64,000 bases of DNA from Candidatus Methylomicrobium oryzae (GCF_016745425.1 NZ_JAERVK010000001.1:248001-312000), one strand, 5' to 3'; counted from the stretch's first letter, positions 52,400 to 62,829 are shown. Numbers and translations are program-made. Notes: generated by a model from the sequence alone, not told the origin.

Positions 52400-52768
52400 A
52401 TGCAGAAAAATAAAATGACGGTCTATTATGACGGCGCCTGTCCTCAATGCGTCCGCGACCGGCAAAATTACGAGCGGCTTGCGGGTAAATCCGACGAAGA
52501 GGTTTGCTGGTTTGACATTACCGGCCGGGAAGCGCGCCTGCGGGAACTCGGCATCGATCCCCGGAAGGCTCTGAGCGAGCTGCATGTTCAGGATGCGGGC
52601 GGGCGCATTCATTCGGAAATCGATGCCTATATCCTGTTAATGCGGCGGGTGCCGGTATTGAAGCCGCTGGCCTGGGTAATAGGATTACCGGTTATTCGTC
52701 CCTTGTTGGCAGGCCTTTACCATTGGCAGGTGAACCGGCGCTTGAAGAAGCGAGGTGTGTTGGAGTGA
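52400..52768 (+). CDS. DUF393 thiol-disulfide oxidoreductase-like protein
   Basis: 122 residues from the ATG at 52400; ATG 52379 and 52415 are options. VYYDGACPQCVRD (Cys-x2-Cys, about 12-20) and the ITGREARLRELGID stretch are the DCC family marks; it is distantly thioredoxin-like. Function unknown; redox or metal-thiol chemistry is likely. A hydrophobic segment (about 85-105) may touch the membrane. Divergent from the LMF1-like gene. Confidence 0.85.
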   Translation: MQKNKMTVYYDGACPQCVRDRQNYERLAGKSDEEVCWFDITGREARLRELGIDPRKALSELHVQDAGGRIHSEIDAYILLMRRVPVLKPLAWVIGLPVIRPLLAGLYHWQVNRRLKKRGVLE

Positions 52769-53064
52769 AGTGATCGGGACAAAAGCAGAGCTTGGGCATA
52801 TTGAATTTCTTGCCCAGCCGGAAATTTCAACTTGTCGTTTTTTAACCTTGATTTTCAGACCGACAAGACAAGTTATCGATGATGAAGACCCGTAAAAAGC
52901 TGTTTGAATAAATTTTTTGAACTCTAAATCGAACAGGAAAATCAGAACAAGAGTTTCCGGTTCAATATATTCAACAAAAATTAACTCTATATCGGGATTT
53001 TTCCGCCAAACGGCAAATGATACCAGTCAATTTCGAATGCGGCCGTTTACGGCGGGCTGTCGGA

Positions 53065-53092
53065 TTGAGGATGAATTGCCGTGTCGTATAAA
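53065..53092 (+). promoter_or_regulatory. Candidate promoter of the first DUF3096 gene
   Basis: TTGAGG (53065-53070), 16-base spacer, TATAAA (53087-53092), about 57 bases before the ATG. The 296 bases before it (52769-53064) contain no gene that I can support. Confidence 0.4.
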
Positions 53093-53148
53093 GGGTGGAA
53101 TAAAGGAGCTTCAACGGCGTCGTTCTATAACAGAAAGCAGAGGGTTTT

Positions 53149-53277
53149 ATGTATGTCGATATTCATTCGGCGCTCGCGCTGATTTCGGGGATTTTAATAC
53201 TGATTCGCCCCGCCTTATTGAACTATATCATCGCCCTTTATCTGATTTTGATTGGTATATTGGGCATTGTCAAATAA
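53149..53277 (+). CDS. DUF3096 mini-membrane protein, copy 1
   Basis: 42 residues, missed by length cut-offs. MYVDIHSALALISG then ILILIRPALLNYIIALYLIL and IGILGIVK form two hydrophobic segments with an ALLNY-type turn, the DUF3096 pattern. AGAGGG lies before the ATG. Function unknown. A second copy follows 153 bases downstream. Confidence 0.75.
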   Translation: MYVDIHSALALISGILILIRPALLNYIIALYLILIGILGIVK

Positions 53278-53430
53278 TCGCTCAAGCTCGCCCTAAAGTA
53301 TTAACGCCTGCAAGTTGTCGAAAGTTGCGATAAGCTCGGGCATTTTAAGGAATCCGATTCTTTAAGCCAATAGAGAAAATCTTTTAGCCGAATCGAATAA
53401 AGTAAACTTACGGCCCGAAAGAGGAAGTTT

Positions 53431-53580
53431 ATGAAAATCAATTTATCTAAAGGCAATACGGGACCGGCGTTGGCCCTGACCGCCGGCATCCTGATACTGA
53501 TTATGCCTAAGCTGCTCAATCTGATCGTCGCCATCTATCTGATCGTAATCGGGGCATTGGGTTTGATGTCCAGGCCTTGA
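53431..53580 (+). CDS. DUF3096 mini-membrane protein, copy 2
   Basis: 49 residues. Opens MKINLSKGNTGPALALTAG, then ILILIMPKLLNLIVAIYLIV and IGALGLM. GAGGAAG is 5 bases before the ATG. The conserved core ILIL-I-P-LLN-I-A-YLI-IG is shared with copy 1, so the pair arose by duplication. Confidence 0.8.
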   Translation: MKINLSKGNTGPALALTAGILILIMPKLLNLIVAIYLIVIGALGLMSRP

Positions 53581-53758
53581 ATCCTGCTCTTTTCCCGGGA
53601 GAAAGCGGGTTTTGTTGAGCGGATGAGGCGATGAAGGCGGAAATCATGGTTTTTTACGTAGTTGAAAAACGGCAACTGTCCCAGGAGCAAGGACACGTAC
53701 GGCCTTGCAGCTTCTGGCTCGAGTTCCGCAGGGGAGCAGGCCGAATGCTTAAATCGCT

Positions 53759-53787
53759 TTGAAAATTGCTAAACGTTATGATATATT
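53759..53787 (+). promoter_or_regulatory. Promoter of the rimP-nusA-infB leader
   Basis: TTGAAA (53759-53764), 17-base spacer, TATATT (53782-53787): a good sigma-70 match with a start near 53794, about 200 bases before rimP. Confidence 0.6.
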
Positions 53788-53876
53788 AAGCTTTTTAGGA
53801 TGTTCCGGCCATTCGTGCCGTATCCTAACGGCAGAGGTTCGAAAGCGGTTATTTCGAAGGTTTCGGCCGCCATTTA

Positions 53877-53920
53877 CACGGAAGCCCCATCATGGGGTTT
53901 TTTATTTTCCGGGCTCCGTG
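53877..53920 (+). terminator. Leader terminator with competing pairing (candidate attenuator)
   Basis: AAGCCCCA-TCA-TGGGGTTTT forms an 8-pair hairpin with a T-run (53882-53907). Alternatively CACGGAAGCCC (53877-53887) pairs with GGGCTCCGTG (53911-53920), which uses the same 5' strand and would prevent termination. It is about 85 bases into the predicted leader. Confidence 0.5.
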
Positions 53921-53951
53921 TTTGTGGCGATAGCATTTGCTAGTGAGTGAT

Positions 53952-53975
53952 AAGAGCCCTGGGCTCTTTTTTTTT
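53952..53975 (+). terminator. Second leader terminator just before rimP
   Basis: AAGAGCC-CTG-GGCTCTT followed by nine T, ending about 22 bases before the rimP ATG. With the first one it makes two intrinsic terminators in the leader of an essential operon, so readthrough must be regulated. Confidence 0.7.
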
Positions 53976-53997
53976 GTGCGGTGAAAAGCGAGGAAAA

Positions 53998-54483
53998 ATG
54001 AAGCAGGCTCCCGAACATTTGGTCGCCTTGATCGAGCCGATCGTGGAGGGCTTGGGTTATGAATGTGTCGGCATTGAATATCACCCGCATCCAAGGCATG
54101 GCTTATTAAGAATTTATATCGACAGCGACAACGGCATAGTGCTCGATGACTGCTCGAAAGTCAGTCATCAGGTCAGCGGCATGCTCGATGTCGAAGATCC
54201 GATTCCGGACAATTATCAATTGGAAGTATCCTCGCCGGGTGCGGACCGGCCGTTCTTCAAGCTCGGCCAGTTCGAGCGCTTTAGAGGCAATACCGTGCAG
54301 GTGAACCTGTTCAAGGCGATCGGCGGACGCAAACGGATTACCGGCCTGATCGAAAAAGTCGAAGAAGATATCATTACACTGATTGAAAACGGCCAAACTT
54401 TCGAAGTGCCGTTTTCGGCAATCAGTAAGGCGCGTCTGGTGCCGGAGTATTTAATCGAAAAAGGAGTACGCAGTGGCAAATAA
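53998..54483 (+). CDS. rimP: Ribosome maturation factor RimP
   Basis: 161 residues from the ATG at 53998, preceded by GAGG. LIEPIVEGLGYECVGIEYH, RIYIDSDNGIVLDDCSKVS and YQLEVSSPGADRPFFKLGQFERF are the two-domain RimP marks. It helps assemble the 30S subunit. First gene of the superoperon; it overlaps nusA by 11 bases. Confidence 0.96.
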   Translation: MKQAPEHLVALIEPIVEGLGYECVGIEYHPHPRHGLLRIYIDSDNGIVLDDCSKVSHQVSGMLDVEDPIPDNYQLEVSSPGADRPFFKLGQFERFRGNTVQVNLFKAIGGRKRITGLIEKVEEDIITLIENGQTFEVPFSAISKARLVPEYLIEKGVRSGK

Positions 54484-55987
54484 AGAGATTTTGTTGGTCG
54501 TGGATGTTTTTTCCAACGAGAAAGCGATCGAGAAAGAAGTCGTCTTCCAGGCGATCGAATCGGCGCTGGAAATGGCGACGGTCAAACGCTATGCCACTCC
54601 GATCAAAGCCCGCGTGGAAATCGATCGAAAGACCGGCGATTACAAGACTTACCGGCTGTGGGATGTGGTGGCGCCGAACAGCGAAATCAACGGCGATGTC
54701 GAATTTCCGGGCACGCAGATTTTGCTCGATGTCGCGCGCTTCGATAATCCGGATGCCCAGGTCGGCGATCTGGTGCAGGAAGAGATCGAATCGGTCGAGT
54801 TCGGCCGTATCGCCGCCCAGACCGCGAAGCAGGTAATCATTCACAAGGTTCGCGAGGCGGAGCGCAAGAAGATCGTCGATGCGTACAAAAGCCGCGTCGG
54901 CGAACTGATTACCGGCGTGGTCAAGCGGATCGAAAAAGGCAGCGTGTATCTCGATCTCGGCGGCCATGTGGAAGCCTACATCGCGAAGGAAGACATGATT
55001 CCGCGCGAGTCGGTGCGCGTCGGCGACCGGATTCGCGGCTATTTGAAAGACGTGCGTTCGGAGCCGCGCGGCCCGCAATTATTCGTCAGCCGGACCGCCT
55101 CGGAATTGTTGCTGGCGCTGTTCCGGCTGGAAGTGCCGGAAGTCGGCGAAGGCCTGATCACGCTGATGGGGGCGGCCCGCGATCCCGGATCGCGGGCAAA
55201 AATCGCGGTCAAGAGCAACGATCCGCGTCTCGATCCGGTCGGTGCCTGCGTCGGCATGCGCGGGTCGCGCGTGCAGTCGGTTTCGAACGAACTGGCCGGC
55301 GAGCGGGTCGATATCATTCTCTGGAATCCGAACGAAGCGCAATATGTGATCAATGCGATGTCGCCGGCCGAAATCCAGTCGATCGTGGTCGATGAAGACA
55401 AGCATTCGATGGATCTGGCGGTCAATACCGAAAACCTATCTCAGGCGATCGGTCGGGGCGGCCAGAACGTTCGGCTGGCGACCCAGTTGACCGGCTGGGA
55501 GCTGAACGTGATCGATGCCTCCAAAGCCGAAGCGAACAGCGAAGCCGAAGCGAATAAGATCAAGGATCTGTTCGTGAGGGAACTCGATGTCGACGAAGAC
55601 ATTGCGATGACGCTGGTCGAAGTCGGTTTCAATACGATCGAAGAAATCGCTTATGTGCCGGTCAGCGAAATGCTCGAAATCGAGGGCTTCGACGAAGAAT
55701 TGGTGAACGAGCTGCGCAGCCGGGCGAAAGATTCCTTATTAATCAGCGCGATCGCGGCGGAAGAAAAAATAGAAACCAATGAGCCGGCCGAGGACCTTCT
55801 CGAGATGGAAGGCATGGACAAAGAGCTGGCTTATGAATTGGCCGGCCGCGGTATAATTACGATGGACGATCTGGCTGAACAGTCGATCGACGACCTGCTG
55901 AGCTTACCCGGAATGGATGAAGATCGAGCGGCGAAGTTGATTATGAAGGCGCGGGAGCCCTGGTTCTCTGAAGAAAAAGGCAAGTAA
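54473..55987 (+). CDS. nusA: Transcription termination/antitermination protein NusA
   Basis: 504 residues from GTG. Order: N-terminal RNAP-binding domain (1-125), S1 (about 135-200, GVVKRIEKGSVYLDLGG), KH1-KH2 (about 230-345, GACVGMRGSRVQSV and GRGGQNVRLA) and two acidic repeats at the C-terminus (about 360-500, LEIEGFDEELVNELR and LEMEGMDKELAYELA) as in E. coli. It binds RNA polymerase and controls pausing and termination, so terminators in the operon leader may be its feedback target. Confidence 0.97.
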   Translation: MANKEILLVVDVFSNEKAIEKEVVFQAIESALEMATVKRYATPIKARVEIDRKTGDYKTYRLWDVVAPNSEINGDVEFPGTQILLDVARFDNPDAQVGDLVQEEIESVEFGRIAAQTAKQVIIHKVREAERKKIVDAYKSRVGELITGVVKRIEKGSVYLDLGGHVEAYIAKEDMIPRESVRVGDRIRGYLKDVRSEPRGPQLFVSRTASELLLALFRLEVPEVGEGLITLMGAARDPGSRAKIAVKSNDPRLDPVGACVGMRGSRVQSVSNELAGERVDIILWNPNEAQYVINAMSPAEIQSIVVDEDKHSMDLAVNTENLSQAIGRGGQNVRLATQLTGWELNVIDASKAEANSEAEANKIKDLFVRELDVDEDIAMTLVEVGFNTIEEIAYVPVSEMLEIEGFDEELVNELRSRAKDSLLISAIAAEEKIETNEPAEDLLEMEGMDKELAYELAGRGIITMDDLAEQSIDDLLSLPGMDEDRAAKLIMKAREPWFSEEKGK

Positions 55988-56001
55988 GGCGGGAGTAGGC
56001 G

Positions 56002-58689
56002 ATGAGCGATCAAACAGTACAGCAATTGGCCGAGGTAGTCAAAATACCTCTGGAAAGGTTATTGGAACAATTGAAGGAAGCGGGGTTATCGGCCAATACG
56101 CCGGACGATGTGATCAGCGAAGACGAGAAAATGCAGCTTCTGGCGCATTTGCGCAAACGCCACGGCAAGGATGGCGGCGAGTCTAAAACGGCCCCCCGGC
56201 GCGTGACGCTGGAGCGCCGCAAGGTGATCGAAATCAAGCAGGCGAGCGTGCCCGGTACGGCGACCAAAACGATCCCTGTCGAAGTCCGCAAAAAGAAAAC
56301 CTATGTAAACAAACGCGATCTTGCCGAGACGGCCGAAACCAAACCGGCAGTCCAGCCGCAGCCCACGCCGGAAGAAAAACCGTCCGTGCCGGCGGTCGAG
56401 CCGGTTATTGCCGCCGCCCAGCAAAAAGCGAAGCCCGCCGAAGAGCCCAAGGTGGTCGAACCGATTGCGGAAACGACCCCTCCGGCTGTCGAGGCCAGAC
56501 CTGCGCCTCCGGTAGAAGCGCCGCAGGAAGAGTTCGAGGAAGAAGTGGCCGTGCAAGTTGTCGAGGAAGCGGATGAGGCGGAACTGGTGCCGGTAGCCCG
56601 GTTTGAAGCGGTCAAAGTCAAGGAAGTCAAGAAAGCCAAAGTGGAAAAAGCCGTCAAAGGCAAAGAGACCGACGATAGCGCCAAAAAGAAAATGAGCGAA
56701 CGGGATCGGCGCGTCGAAGAGTCGATCAACCGCACCGCCGAAAAAGTTCGCCAGCAGGCGCTGCAGAAGCAGGAAACGCTGCATCGCAAGAAGCAGCGCG
56801 ATGACAGCCCTTTCTCCGAAGGACGGGATGCGCCGCGCCGGCCGAAGAAAAAGATCAAAACACCGCAGCGCTCGGGAGCTGGAGCTCCATTCGAAAGCAA
56901 ACATCAGTTCGAAATGCCGGCCGCGCCGATCGTGAAGGAAGTTACGATTCCGGAAACGATTCTGGTATCCGATCTCGCCAACAAGATGAGCGTGAAGGTC
57001 GCAGTGGTGATCAAGCAGCTGATGAAGCTCGGCATCATGGCGACGATCAACCAGAGCATCGATCAGGACACCGCGGCGATTCTGGTCGAGGACATGGGCC
57101 ACAAGGCGATCATGCAGAGCGACGACGATCTCGAAAAAGAAATGCTCGCCGAAGCGCAGTCGGAAGAGAGTTATCCGGAAGTGCCGCGCGCGCCGATCGT
57201 TACGATCATGGGACATGTCGACCACGGTAAAACTTCGTTGCTCGACTATATCCGTAAAACCCGGGTTGCCGCCGGCGAAGCAGGCGGGATTACCCAGCAC
57301 ATCGGCGCCTATCAGGTCAAGACCGACCACGGTTCGGTCACCTTCCTCGATACGCCGGGCCATGCCGCGTTTACCGCGATGCGGGCGCGCGGTGCGGATG
57401 TGACCGACGTGGTGATTGTGGTGGTTGCGGCCGACGATGGCGTGATGCCGCAGACGAAGGAAGCGGTCGAGCATGCGCGCGCCGCTAACGTGCCGATCAT
57501 TGTCGCGATCAACAAGATGGACAAACCGGATGCGAATCCCGATAAGGTGATGCAGGAATTGTCGGTTATTAACGTACTGGCCGAGGAATGGGGCGGCGAC
57601 ACGCAGTTCCTGAAAATTTCGGCGAAAACCGGGCAGGGCATCGACGATCTGATTGAAGCCCTGATCGTGCAGACCGAAATTCTCGAACTGAAGGCGCCGG
57701 TGCAAGGCCCGGCTTCGGGTATCGTGATCGAGTCGCGCTTGGATAAAGGCCGTGGCGCGGTTGCCACCGTGCTGGTGCAAAAAGGCACGCTCGAAAGCGG
57801 CCAGATGGTGCTGTGCGGCCACGAATACGGCCGAGTGCGGGCGATGTTCAACGAAAACGGCAAGGCGATCAAGGAAGCCGGCCCTTCGGTGCCGGTCGAA
57901 ATCCTCGGGTTATCGGGCACTCCGAACGCGGGTGACGAATTCCTGGTCGTACAGAACGAACGGATTGCCAGAGAGCTGGCTAAGCACCGCGAAGAGCGCA
58001 AGCGGACCACGCGCCATGCGGCGCAGCAGGCTTCCAAGCTGGACGAGGTCTTCTCCCGGATGACTGCCGGCGAGGTTGCGAGCGTGAACCTGGTGCTCAA
58101 GACCGACGTGCAGGGCAGCCTCGAAGCGCTGCGTGGCGCCTTGGTCGACCTGTCGACATCGGAAGTCGAGGTCAAGGTGGTCTATGGCGGCGTCGGCGGC
58201 ATCAACGAAGGCGATGTGAACCTGGCCCTGGCCTCGGGTGCCATCCTGATGGGCTTCAATGTCCGCGCCGATGCGACTGCGCGCAAGCTGATCGAAGAGA
58301 AGGGCGTCGACCTGCATTATTACAGCGTCATCTATGAAGCGATCGACGAAGTCAAAAACGCGATCAGCGGCATGCTGGCGCCGGAAATCAAGGAGCAGAT
58401 CGTCGGCCTGGCCGAAGTCCGCGACGTGTTCCGTTCGCCGAAGTTCGGCGCGATCGCCGGCTGTATGGTCGTCGAAGGCTACGTCAAGCGCAACCTGCCG
58501 ATCCGCGTCTTGCGCGATAACGTGGTGATTTTCGAAGGCCAGCTCGAGTCGCTGCGGCGCTTCAAGGATGACGTGAACGAAGTCAAAATGGGCATGGAAT
58601 GCGGCATCGGCGTTAAGAACTATAACGATGTCAAAGTCGGCGACCAGATCGAAGTCTTCGAACGGACCGAAGTCAAACGCGTATTGTAA
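56002..58689 (+). CDS. infB: Translation initiation factor IF-2
   Basis: 895 residues. A winged N-terminal IF2N domain (about 1-50, [20 protein letters not shown]) and a long Pro/Glu/Lys-rich low-complexity linker (about 60-300) precede the second IF2N domain, then the G domain: [12 protein letters not shown] (about 402), DTPGHAAF and [10 protein letters not shown]. Domains II-IV follow to the C-terminus. It brings initiator tRNA to the 30S subunit with GTP. Long open frames on the minus strand are composition shadows. Confidence 0.98.
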   Translation: MSDQTVQQLAEVVKIPLERLLEQLKEAGLSANTPDDVISEDEKMQLLAHLRKRHGKDGGESKTAPRRVTLERRKVIEIKQASVPGTATKTIPVEVRKKKTYVNKRDLAETAETKPAVQPQPTPEEKPSVPAVEPVIAAAQQKAKPAEEPKVVEPIAETTPPAVEARPAPPVEAPQEEFEEEVAVQVVEEADEAELVPVARFEAVKVKEVKKAKVEKAVKGKETDDSAKKKMSERDRRVEESINRTAEKVRQQALQKQETLHRKKQRDDSPFSEGRDAPRRPKKKIKTPQRSGAGAPFESKHQFEMPAAPIVKEVTIPETILVSDLANKMSVKVAVVIKQLMKLGIMATINQSIDQDTAAILVEDMGHKAIMQSDDDLEKEMLAEAQSEESYPEVPRAPIVTIMGHVDHGKTSLLDYIRKTRVAAGEAGGITQHIGAYQVKTDHGSVTFLDTPGHAAFTAMRARGADVTDVVIVVVAADDGVMPQTKEAVEHARAANVPIIVAINKMDKPDANPDKVMQELSVINVLAEEWGGDTQFLKISAKTGQGIDDLIEALIVQTEILELKAPVQGPASGIVIESRLDKGRGAVATVLVQKGTLESGQMVLCGHEYGRVRAMFNENGKAIKEAGPSVPVEILGLSGTPNAGDEFLVVQNERIARELAKHREERKRTTRHAAQQASKLDEVFSRMTAGEVASVNLVLKTDVQGSLEALRGALVDLSTSEVEVKVVYGGVGGINEGDVNLALASGAILMGFNVRADATARKLIEEKGVDLHYYSVIYEAIDEVKNAISGMLAPEIKEQIVGLAEVRDVFRSPKFGAIAGCMVVEGYVKRNLPIRVLRDNVVIFEGQLESLRRFKDDVNEVKMGMECGIGVKNYNDVKVGDQIEVFERTEVKRVL

Positions 58690-58695
58690 AGAATC

Positions 58696-59070
58696 ATGGC
58701 AAAAGAATATGGGCGTAGCGCCCGCGTGGCATCCGAAATGCAGAAGGAACTCTCGTTCATTCTGCAGCGGGTCGTAAAGGATTCCCGGCTCGGCTTCATT
58801 ACGATCAATGAAGTCGATCTGACCAAGGATCTCGCGGTCGCGAAAATCTATTTCACGGTACTGAACGCGGATGAAGCCGGTAAGCGGAATCATGTTAAAT
58901 GGTTGAATCAGCTTGCCCCGGTAATCCGGCACGAGCTCGCGAAACGGATGCGGCTGCGGCATATTTCGGAACTGCGTTTTATTTACGACGATTCGTTCGA
59001 TACCGGCATGCGCGTTGCGGAACTTCTCAGCGACATCGACCAGACCGATAAAGCCCCCGATCAGGAATGA
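58696..59070 (+). CDS. rbfA: Ribosome-binding factor A
   Basis: 124 residues. RSARVASEMQKELSFILQR, then LTKDLAVAKIYFTVL, and RHISELRFIYDDSFDTGMRV are the KH-fold RbfA marks. It binds the 30S subunit near helix 1 during maturation. It is 6 bases after infB and overlaps truB by 4 bases. Confidence 0.97.
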   Translation: MAKEYGRSARVASEMQKELSFILQRVVKDSRLGFITINEVDLTKDLAVAKIYFTVLNADEAGKRNHVKWLNQLAPVIRHELAKRMRLRHISELRFIYDDSFDTGMRVAELLSDIDQTDKAPDQE

Positions 59071-59975
59071 GTAAACGCAATCTGCGGCGCAATGTCCACG
59101 GCATTCTGCTGCTGGACAAACGGCTTGGCGTGTCTTCGAATCTGGCGCTCCAGGAGGTCAAGCGCCTCTTGAATGCGGCCAAGGCCGGGCATACGGGCAG
59201 CCTCGATCCTTTGGCGACCGGGCTGTTGCCTTTGTGTTTCGGCGAGGCAACCAAGGTGTCCGGCATGATGCTGGATGATGACAAGCGTTACCGGGTCGTG
59301 ATCCGGCTCGGCGTATTGACCGACACCGGCGATGCGGAAGGGGCAGTGCTCGAAACGAAGCCGGTTCCGGAAATCACATCGGCTATGCTCGATGAATGCC
59401 TGCAGCGCTTCACCGGCGAAATCGACCAAGTGCCGCCGATGTATTCGGCGCTGAAGCTGAACGGCAAGAAGCTTTACGAACTGGCCCGCGAAGGCAAGAC
59501 GGTCGAGCGCAAGGCCCGCCGGATCACGATTTACGAACTGAAGCTGCTCGATTTCGAACGCGATCGGCTGACGCTGGAAGTGTTCTGCTCGAAAGGCACT
59601 TATATCCGCTCGCTGGCGGAAGACATCGGCGTCCACTTCGGCTGCGGAGGGGCCGTCGAGGAACTGCGCCGCCTGCAGGCAGGCGTATTTACGCTCGACC
59701 GGGCCTACACGATCGAACAATTACGCGCGATGGACTCGCAGCAGCTCGATGCCTGCCTGCTGAACGTCGATGAACCGCTCCAGGCATTGCAGGCGGTCGA
59801 ATTGCAGGACTACGATGCGGTTAAGATCAGGAACGGACAGGCGGTCTGGGCCGAACTCGCGCAATCCGGACCCGTGCGCCTGTACCATGCGGGCGCGTTT
59901 TTAGGCTTGGGTGAAATGCGATTGGATGGTAAACTAGCGCCTTGCAGACTGTTCAATTTGGAAGGATCCAGCTAA
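59067..59975 (+). CDS. truB: tRNA pseudouridine(55) synthase
   Basis: 302 residues. GHTGSLDPLATGLL holds the catalytic Asp (D47); KRYRVVIRLG, VPPMYSALKLNGKKLYELAR and KGTYIRSLAEDIG follow, with a PUA-like C-terminus. It makes pseudouridine 55 in the T-loop of tRNAs. Its start overlaps the rbfA stop (ATGA). Confidence 0.97.
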   Translation: MSKRNLRRNVHGILLLDKRLGVSSNLALQEVKRLLNAAKAGHTGSLDPLATGLLPLCFGEATKVSGMMLDDDKRYRVVIRLGVLTDTGDAEGAVLETKPVPEITSAMLDECLQRFTGEIDQVPPMYSALKLNGKKLYELAREGKTVERKARRITIYELKLLDFERDRLTLEVFCSKGTYIRSLAEDIGVHFGCGGAVEELRRLQAGVFTLDRAYTIEQLRAMDSQQLDACLLNVDEPLQALQAVELQDYDAVKIRNGQAVWAELAQSGPVRLYHAGAFLGLGEMRLDGKLAPCRLFNLEGSS

Positions 59976-60030
59976 AAGGCGAAAGGGTTTCAACCGGTCT
60001 TTTCGTCTTGTCTATGCAACCTTTTTCATC

Positions 60031-60093
60031 GTTCTCACGCAGGAGCGTGGGAACCAAGTAATATTATCGTTCTCACGCTCCGGCGTTGGGAGC
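60031..60093. repeat. Two REP-type palindromes between truB and rpsO
   Basis: GTTCTCACGC-AGGA-GCGTGGGAAC (60031-60054) and GTTCTCACGCTCCGGCGTTGGGAGC (60069-60093), in the same orientation, each a palindrome around its own centre. This motif family is widespread as intergenic repeat. Confidence 0.65.
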
Positions 60094-60144
60094 CTAAGTT
60101 TGACCCATTCTCTGCTCCCTATCGCGGAAATGGGTGTGTCACCG

Positions 60145-60164
60145 GCCCTGTCAGGGCTTTTTTT
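60145..60164 (+). terminator. Hairpin with T-run upstream of rpsO
   Basis: GCCCT-GTC-AGGGC followed by seven T (to 60164), about 27 bases before the rpsO start. It may end truB transcripts or attenuate rpsO; S15 is known to autoregulate its own synthesis, so a regulatory role is possible. Confidence 0.6.
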
Positions 60165-60191
60165 AATTATTGAAACATAGGGTTTAAGCAA

Positions 60192-60461
60192 ATGCCTTTT
60201 ACTGCGGAACAAAAGAAAAAAATCGTTGAAGAGTATCGTCTGTCCGAAACCGATACCGGTTCCCCGGAAGTCCAGGTCGCTCTGTTGACTGCGCACATCC
60301 AGCACCTGACCCCGCATTTCGCGGAGCACAAAAAAGACAACCACTCGCGCCGCGGTCTGCTGCGCATGGTCAATCAGCGCCGCAAACTGCTCGACTATCT
60401 GAAAAACAAGGACGGCGACCGCTACCGTACGCTGATCGATCGTCTCGGTTTGCGCAAATAA
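60192..60461 (+). CDS. rpsO: 30S ribosomal protein S15
   Basis: 89 residues. [42 protein letters not shown] and [18 protein letters not shown] are the S15 helices that bind the 16S rRNA junction. rpsO precedes pnp as in E. coli. Confidence 0.98.
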   Translation: MPFTAEQKKKIVEEYRLSETDTGSPEVQVALLTAHIQHLTPHFAEHKKDNHSRRGLLRMVNQRRKLLDYLKNKDGDRYRTLIDRLGLRK

Positions 60462-60470
60462 GACCAGACT

Positions 60471-60499
60471 GCAAACGGCGCCGGTTCGGCGCCGTTTGC
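60471..60499 (+). terminator. rpsO-pnp intercistronic hairpin
   Basis: A perfect 12-pair stem GCAAACGGCGCC/GGCGCCGTTTGC with a 5-base loop, followed by ATTTC without a long T-run. It lies in the place of the E. coli rpsO terminator and RNase III processing site that controls pnp, so it may act as a processing signal. Confidence 0.75.
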
Positions 60500-60554
60500 A
60501 TTTCAGCGTTACCCCAGTTTTAACTCAACAATATCTACGCAAAGGAACCTAATA

Positions 60555-62636
60555 GTGAATCCTATCAGGAAAGAATTTCAGTACGGCGATCGCACCGTTA
60601 CGTTGGAAACCGGTGAAATAGCACGCCAGGCCCACGGCGCCGTGATCATCGATGTCGAAGGCACCTCATTATTGGTGACCGTCGTTAGCAAAAAAGATAC
60701 AGGCGGCAACGACTTTTTTCCGCTGACGGTAAATTATCAGGAAAAATCCTATGCGGCCGGTAAAATTCCCGGTGGTTTTTTCAAGCGGGAAGGACGTCCA
60801 TCCGAACAGGAAACGTTGATTTCGCGCCTGATCGACCGTCCGATGCGTCCGATGTTCCCCGAAGGCTACACCGATGAAGTACAGATCATTGCGACAGTGA
60901 TCTCGCTGAATCCCGAAGTCGATACCGAAATTCCTGCCTTGCTGGGTGCTTCTGCGGCGCTGGCGGTCTCCGGGTTGCCGTTTAACGGCCCGGTTGGCGC
61001 AGCTTGCGTCGGCTTCAAGGATGGACAATATCTGTTGAACCCGTCGCCGGCGGTGTTGAAGGATTCGCGCCTGCAATTGGTTGTTGCCGGTACCGCCAAT
61101 GCGGTATTGATGGTCGAATCCGAAGCCGACGGTCTGACCGAAGACGAAATGCTTGGTGCAGTGCTGTTCGGCCATGAACAAATGCAGATCGCGATTAAAG
61201 CGATCAACGAATTCGCGGCCGCGGCCGGCGCCGGTGTGGTCGAATGGACCGCGCCCGATGCCGATGCCGAGTTGGTGCGCTTGGTTACCGCCGAAGTCGA
61301 GGAAGGCATCAAGGAAGCCTACCGGGTCGCCGAAAAGCTGGTCCGTCAGGACCGCCTGAAAGTGATCCGTACCGCGGCGATCGAGAAATTTACCGCGCTG
61401 GGCGAATATACTGAAAATGCGATCCGCCACATCATCGAAAATCTTGAATACAACATCGTTCGCCAGGCGATTCTGAGCGAAAAGCGTCGCATCGACGGCC
61501 GTACGCTCGATTCGGTACGTCCAATTACCATTAGAACCGGTGTATTGCCCAGAACCCACGGTTCAGCGCTGTTTACCCGCGGCGAAACGCAGGCTCTGGT
61601 CGTTGCGACATTGGGCACTCAGCGCGATGCGCAGATCATCGACGCATTGACCGGCGAATACAAAGAGCTGTTCATGCTGCACTACAACTTCCCGCCGTTC
61701 AGCGTCGGCGAAACCGGTTTCGTCGGTTCGCCGAAACGCCGCGAAATCGGCCACGGCCGTCTTGCGAAGCGCGGCGTGATGGCCGTATTGCCGGTGATGG
61801 AAGAATTTCCGTATGTGATCCGTGTCGTTTCCGAAATCACCGAATCGAACGGATCCAGTTCGATGGCGTCGGTTTGCGGCAGCAGCTTGGCGCTGATGGA
61901 TGCCGGCGTACCGATCAAGGCGCCGGTGGCCGGTATCGCGATGGGCCTGATCAAGGAAGGCGACGATTACGCGGTTCTGTCCGACATTATGGGCGATGAA
62001 GACCATCTCGGCGACATGGATTTCAAAGTCGCGGGTACCGCAGACGGCATCACCGCGCTGCAAATGGACATCAAGATCGACGGCATCACCGCTGAGATCA
62101 TGAAGACCGCACTCGCGCAGGCGAAGACCGGCCGTATCCACATCCTCGGCGAGATGAATAAGGTATTGCCGGCCGCGCGCGAACATATGTCCGACTACGC
62201 GCCGCGGATCATTACCTTCAAGATCGATCCGAGCAAGATTCGTGAAGTGATCGGCAAGGGCGGTGCGACGATCCGCGGCATCACCGAAATCACCGGCGCG
62301 AGCGTCGACCTGACCGACGACGGCGTCGTGAAGATTGCCTCGGTCGACAAGGCGGCCGGCGAAGAGGCGCGCCGTCTGATTGAAGAGATTACCGCCGAAG
62401 TCGAAGTCGGCAAGATTTACGAAGGCAAGGTCGTGCGCCTGATGGACTTCGGTGCGTTCGTGACGATCCTGCCCGGAAAAGATGGCCTGGTGCACATCTC
62501 GCAAATCTCGAACGAGCATGTCGACAAAGTCAGCGACAAGCTGTCCGAGGGCGACGTGGTTCGGGTCAAGGTACTCGAAATCGACCGCCAAGGCCGCGTT
62601 CGCCTTAGCATGAAAGAAGCGGAAAAAGAAGATTAA
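60555..62636 (+). CDS. pnp: Polyribonucleotide nucleotidyltransferase (PNPase)
   Basis: 693 residues from GTG. Two RNase PH domains (about 10-225 and 310-545, catalytic core with [19 protein letters not shown]), a KH domain (about 553-615, [15 protein letters not shown]) and S1 (about 620-690, [18 protein letters not shown]). It degrades RNA phosphorolytically 3' to 5' in the degradosome. A terminator follows. The hairpin at 60471-60499 probably controls its mRNA. Confidence 0.98.
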   Translation: MNPIRKEFQYGDRTVTLETGEIARQAHGAVIIDVEGTSLLVTVVSKKDTGGNDFFPLTVNYQEKSYAAGKIPGGFFKREGRPSEQETLISRLIDRPMRPMFPEGYTDEVQIIATVISLNPEVDTEIPALLGASAALAVSGLPFNGPVGAACVGFKDGQYLLNPSPAVLKDSRLQLVVAGTANAVLMVESEADGLTEDEMLGAVLFGHEQMQIAIKAINEFAAAAGAGVVEWTAPDADAELVRLVTAEVEEGIKEAYRVAEKLVRQDRLKVIRTAAIEKFTALGEYTENAIRHIIENLEYNIVRQAILSEKRRIDGRTLDSVRPITIRTGVLPRTHGSALFTRGETQALVVATLGTQRDAQIIDALTGEYKELFMLHYNFPPFSVGETGFVGSPKRREIGHGRLAKRGVMAVLPVMEEFPYVIRVVSEITESNGSSSMASVCGSSLALMDAGVPIKAPVAGIAMGLIKEGDDYAVLSDIMGDEDHLGDMDFKVAGTADGITALQMDIKIDGITAEIMKTALAQAKTGRIHILGEMNKVLPAAREHMSDYAPRIITFKIDPSKIREVIGKGGATIRGITEITGASVDLTDDGVVKIASVDKAAGEEARRLIEEITAEVEVGKIYEGKVVRLMDFGAFVTILPGKDGLVHISQISNEHVDKVSDKLSEGDVVRVKVLEIDRQGRVRLSMKEAEKED

Positions 62637-62654
62637 GTTTTTTCTTGCCGCAAT

Positions 62655-62685
62655 TTAAAAAAGGGCCTTTCGGCCCTTTTTTTTT
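62655..62685 (+). terminator. Intrinsic terminator after pnp
   Basis: AAAAAAGGGCC-TTTC-GGCCCTTTTTTTTT, 19 bases after the pnp stop; an ideal hairpin with an extended T-run that closes the superoperon. Confidence 0.95.
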
Positions 62686-62829
62686 GCCATACTCAACGGC
62701 GGGTAAAAATGCGTATTCCGGTGATTTATCTAGAGCATTTATTCATTGGTTGGAAACATAGCCTGAATTTCTGAAGAAGTTTAATCATTCTTCAGCATGG
62801 AACTGATCAAGGATCCCGCCGAGATTCTG

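Noticed and set aside
56086-57822. 578-codon antisense frame inside infB
   Set aside because: Low-complexity Arg/Phe/Gly translation, a shadow of the infB linker and G domain.
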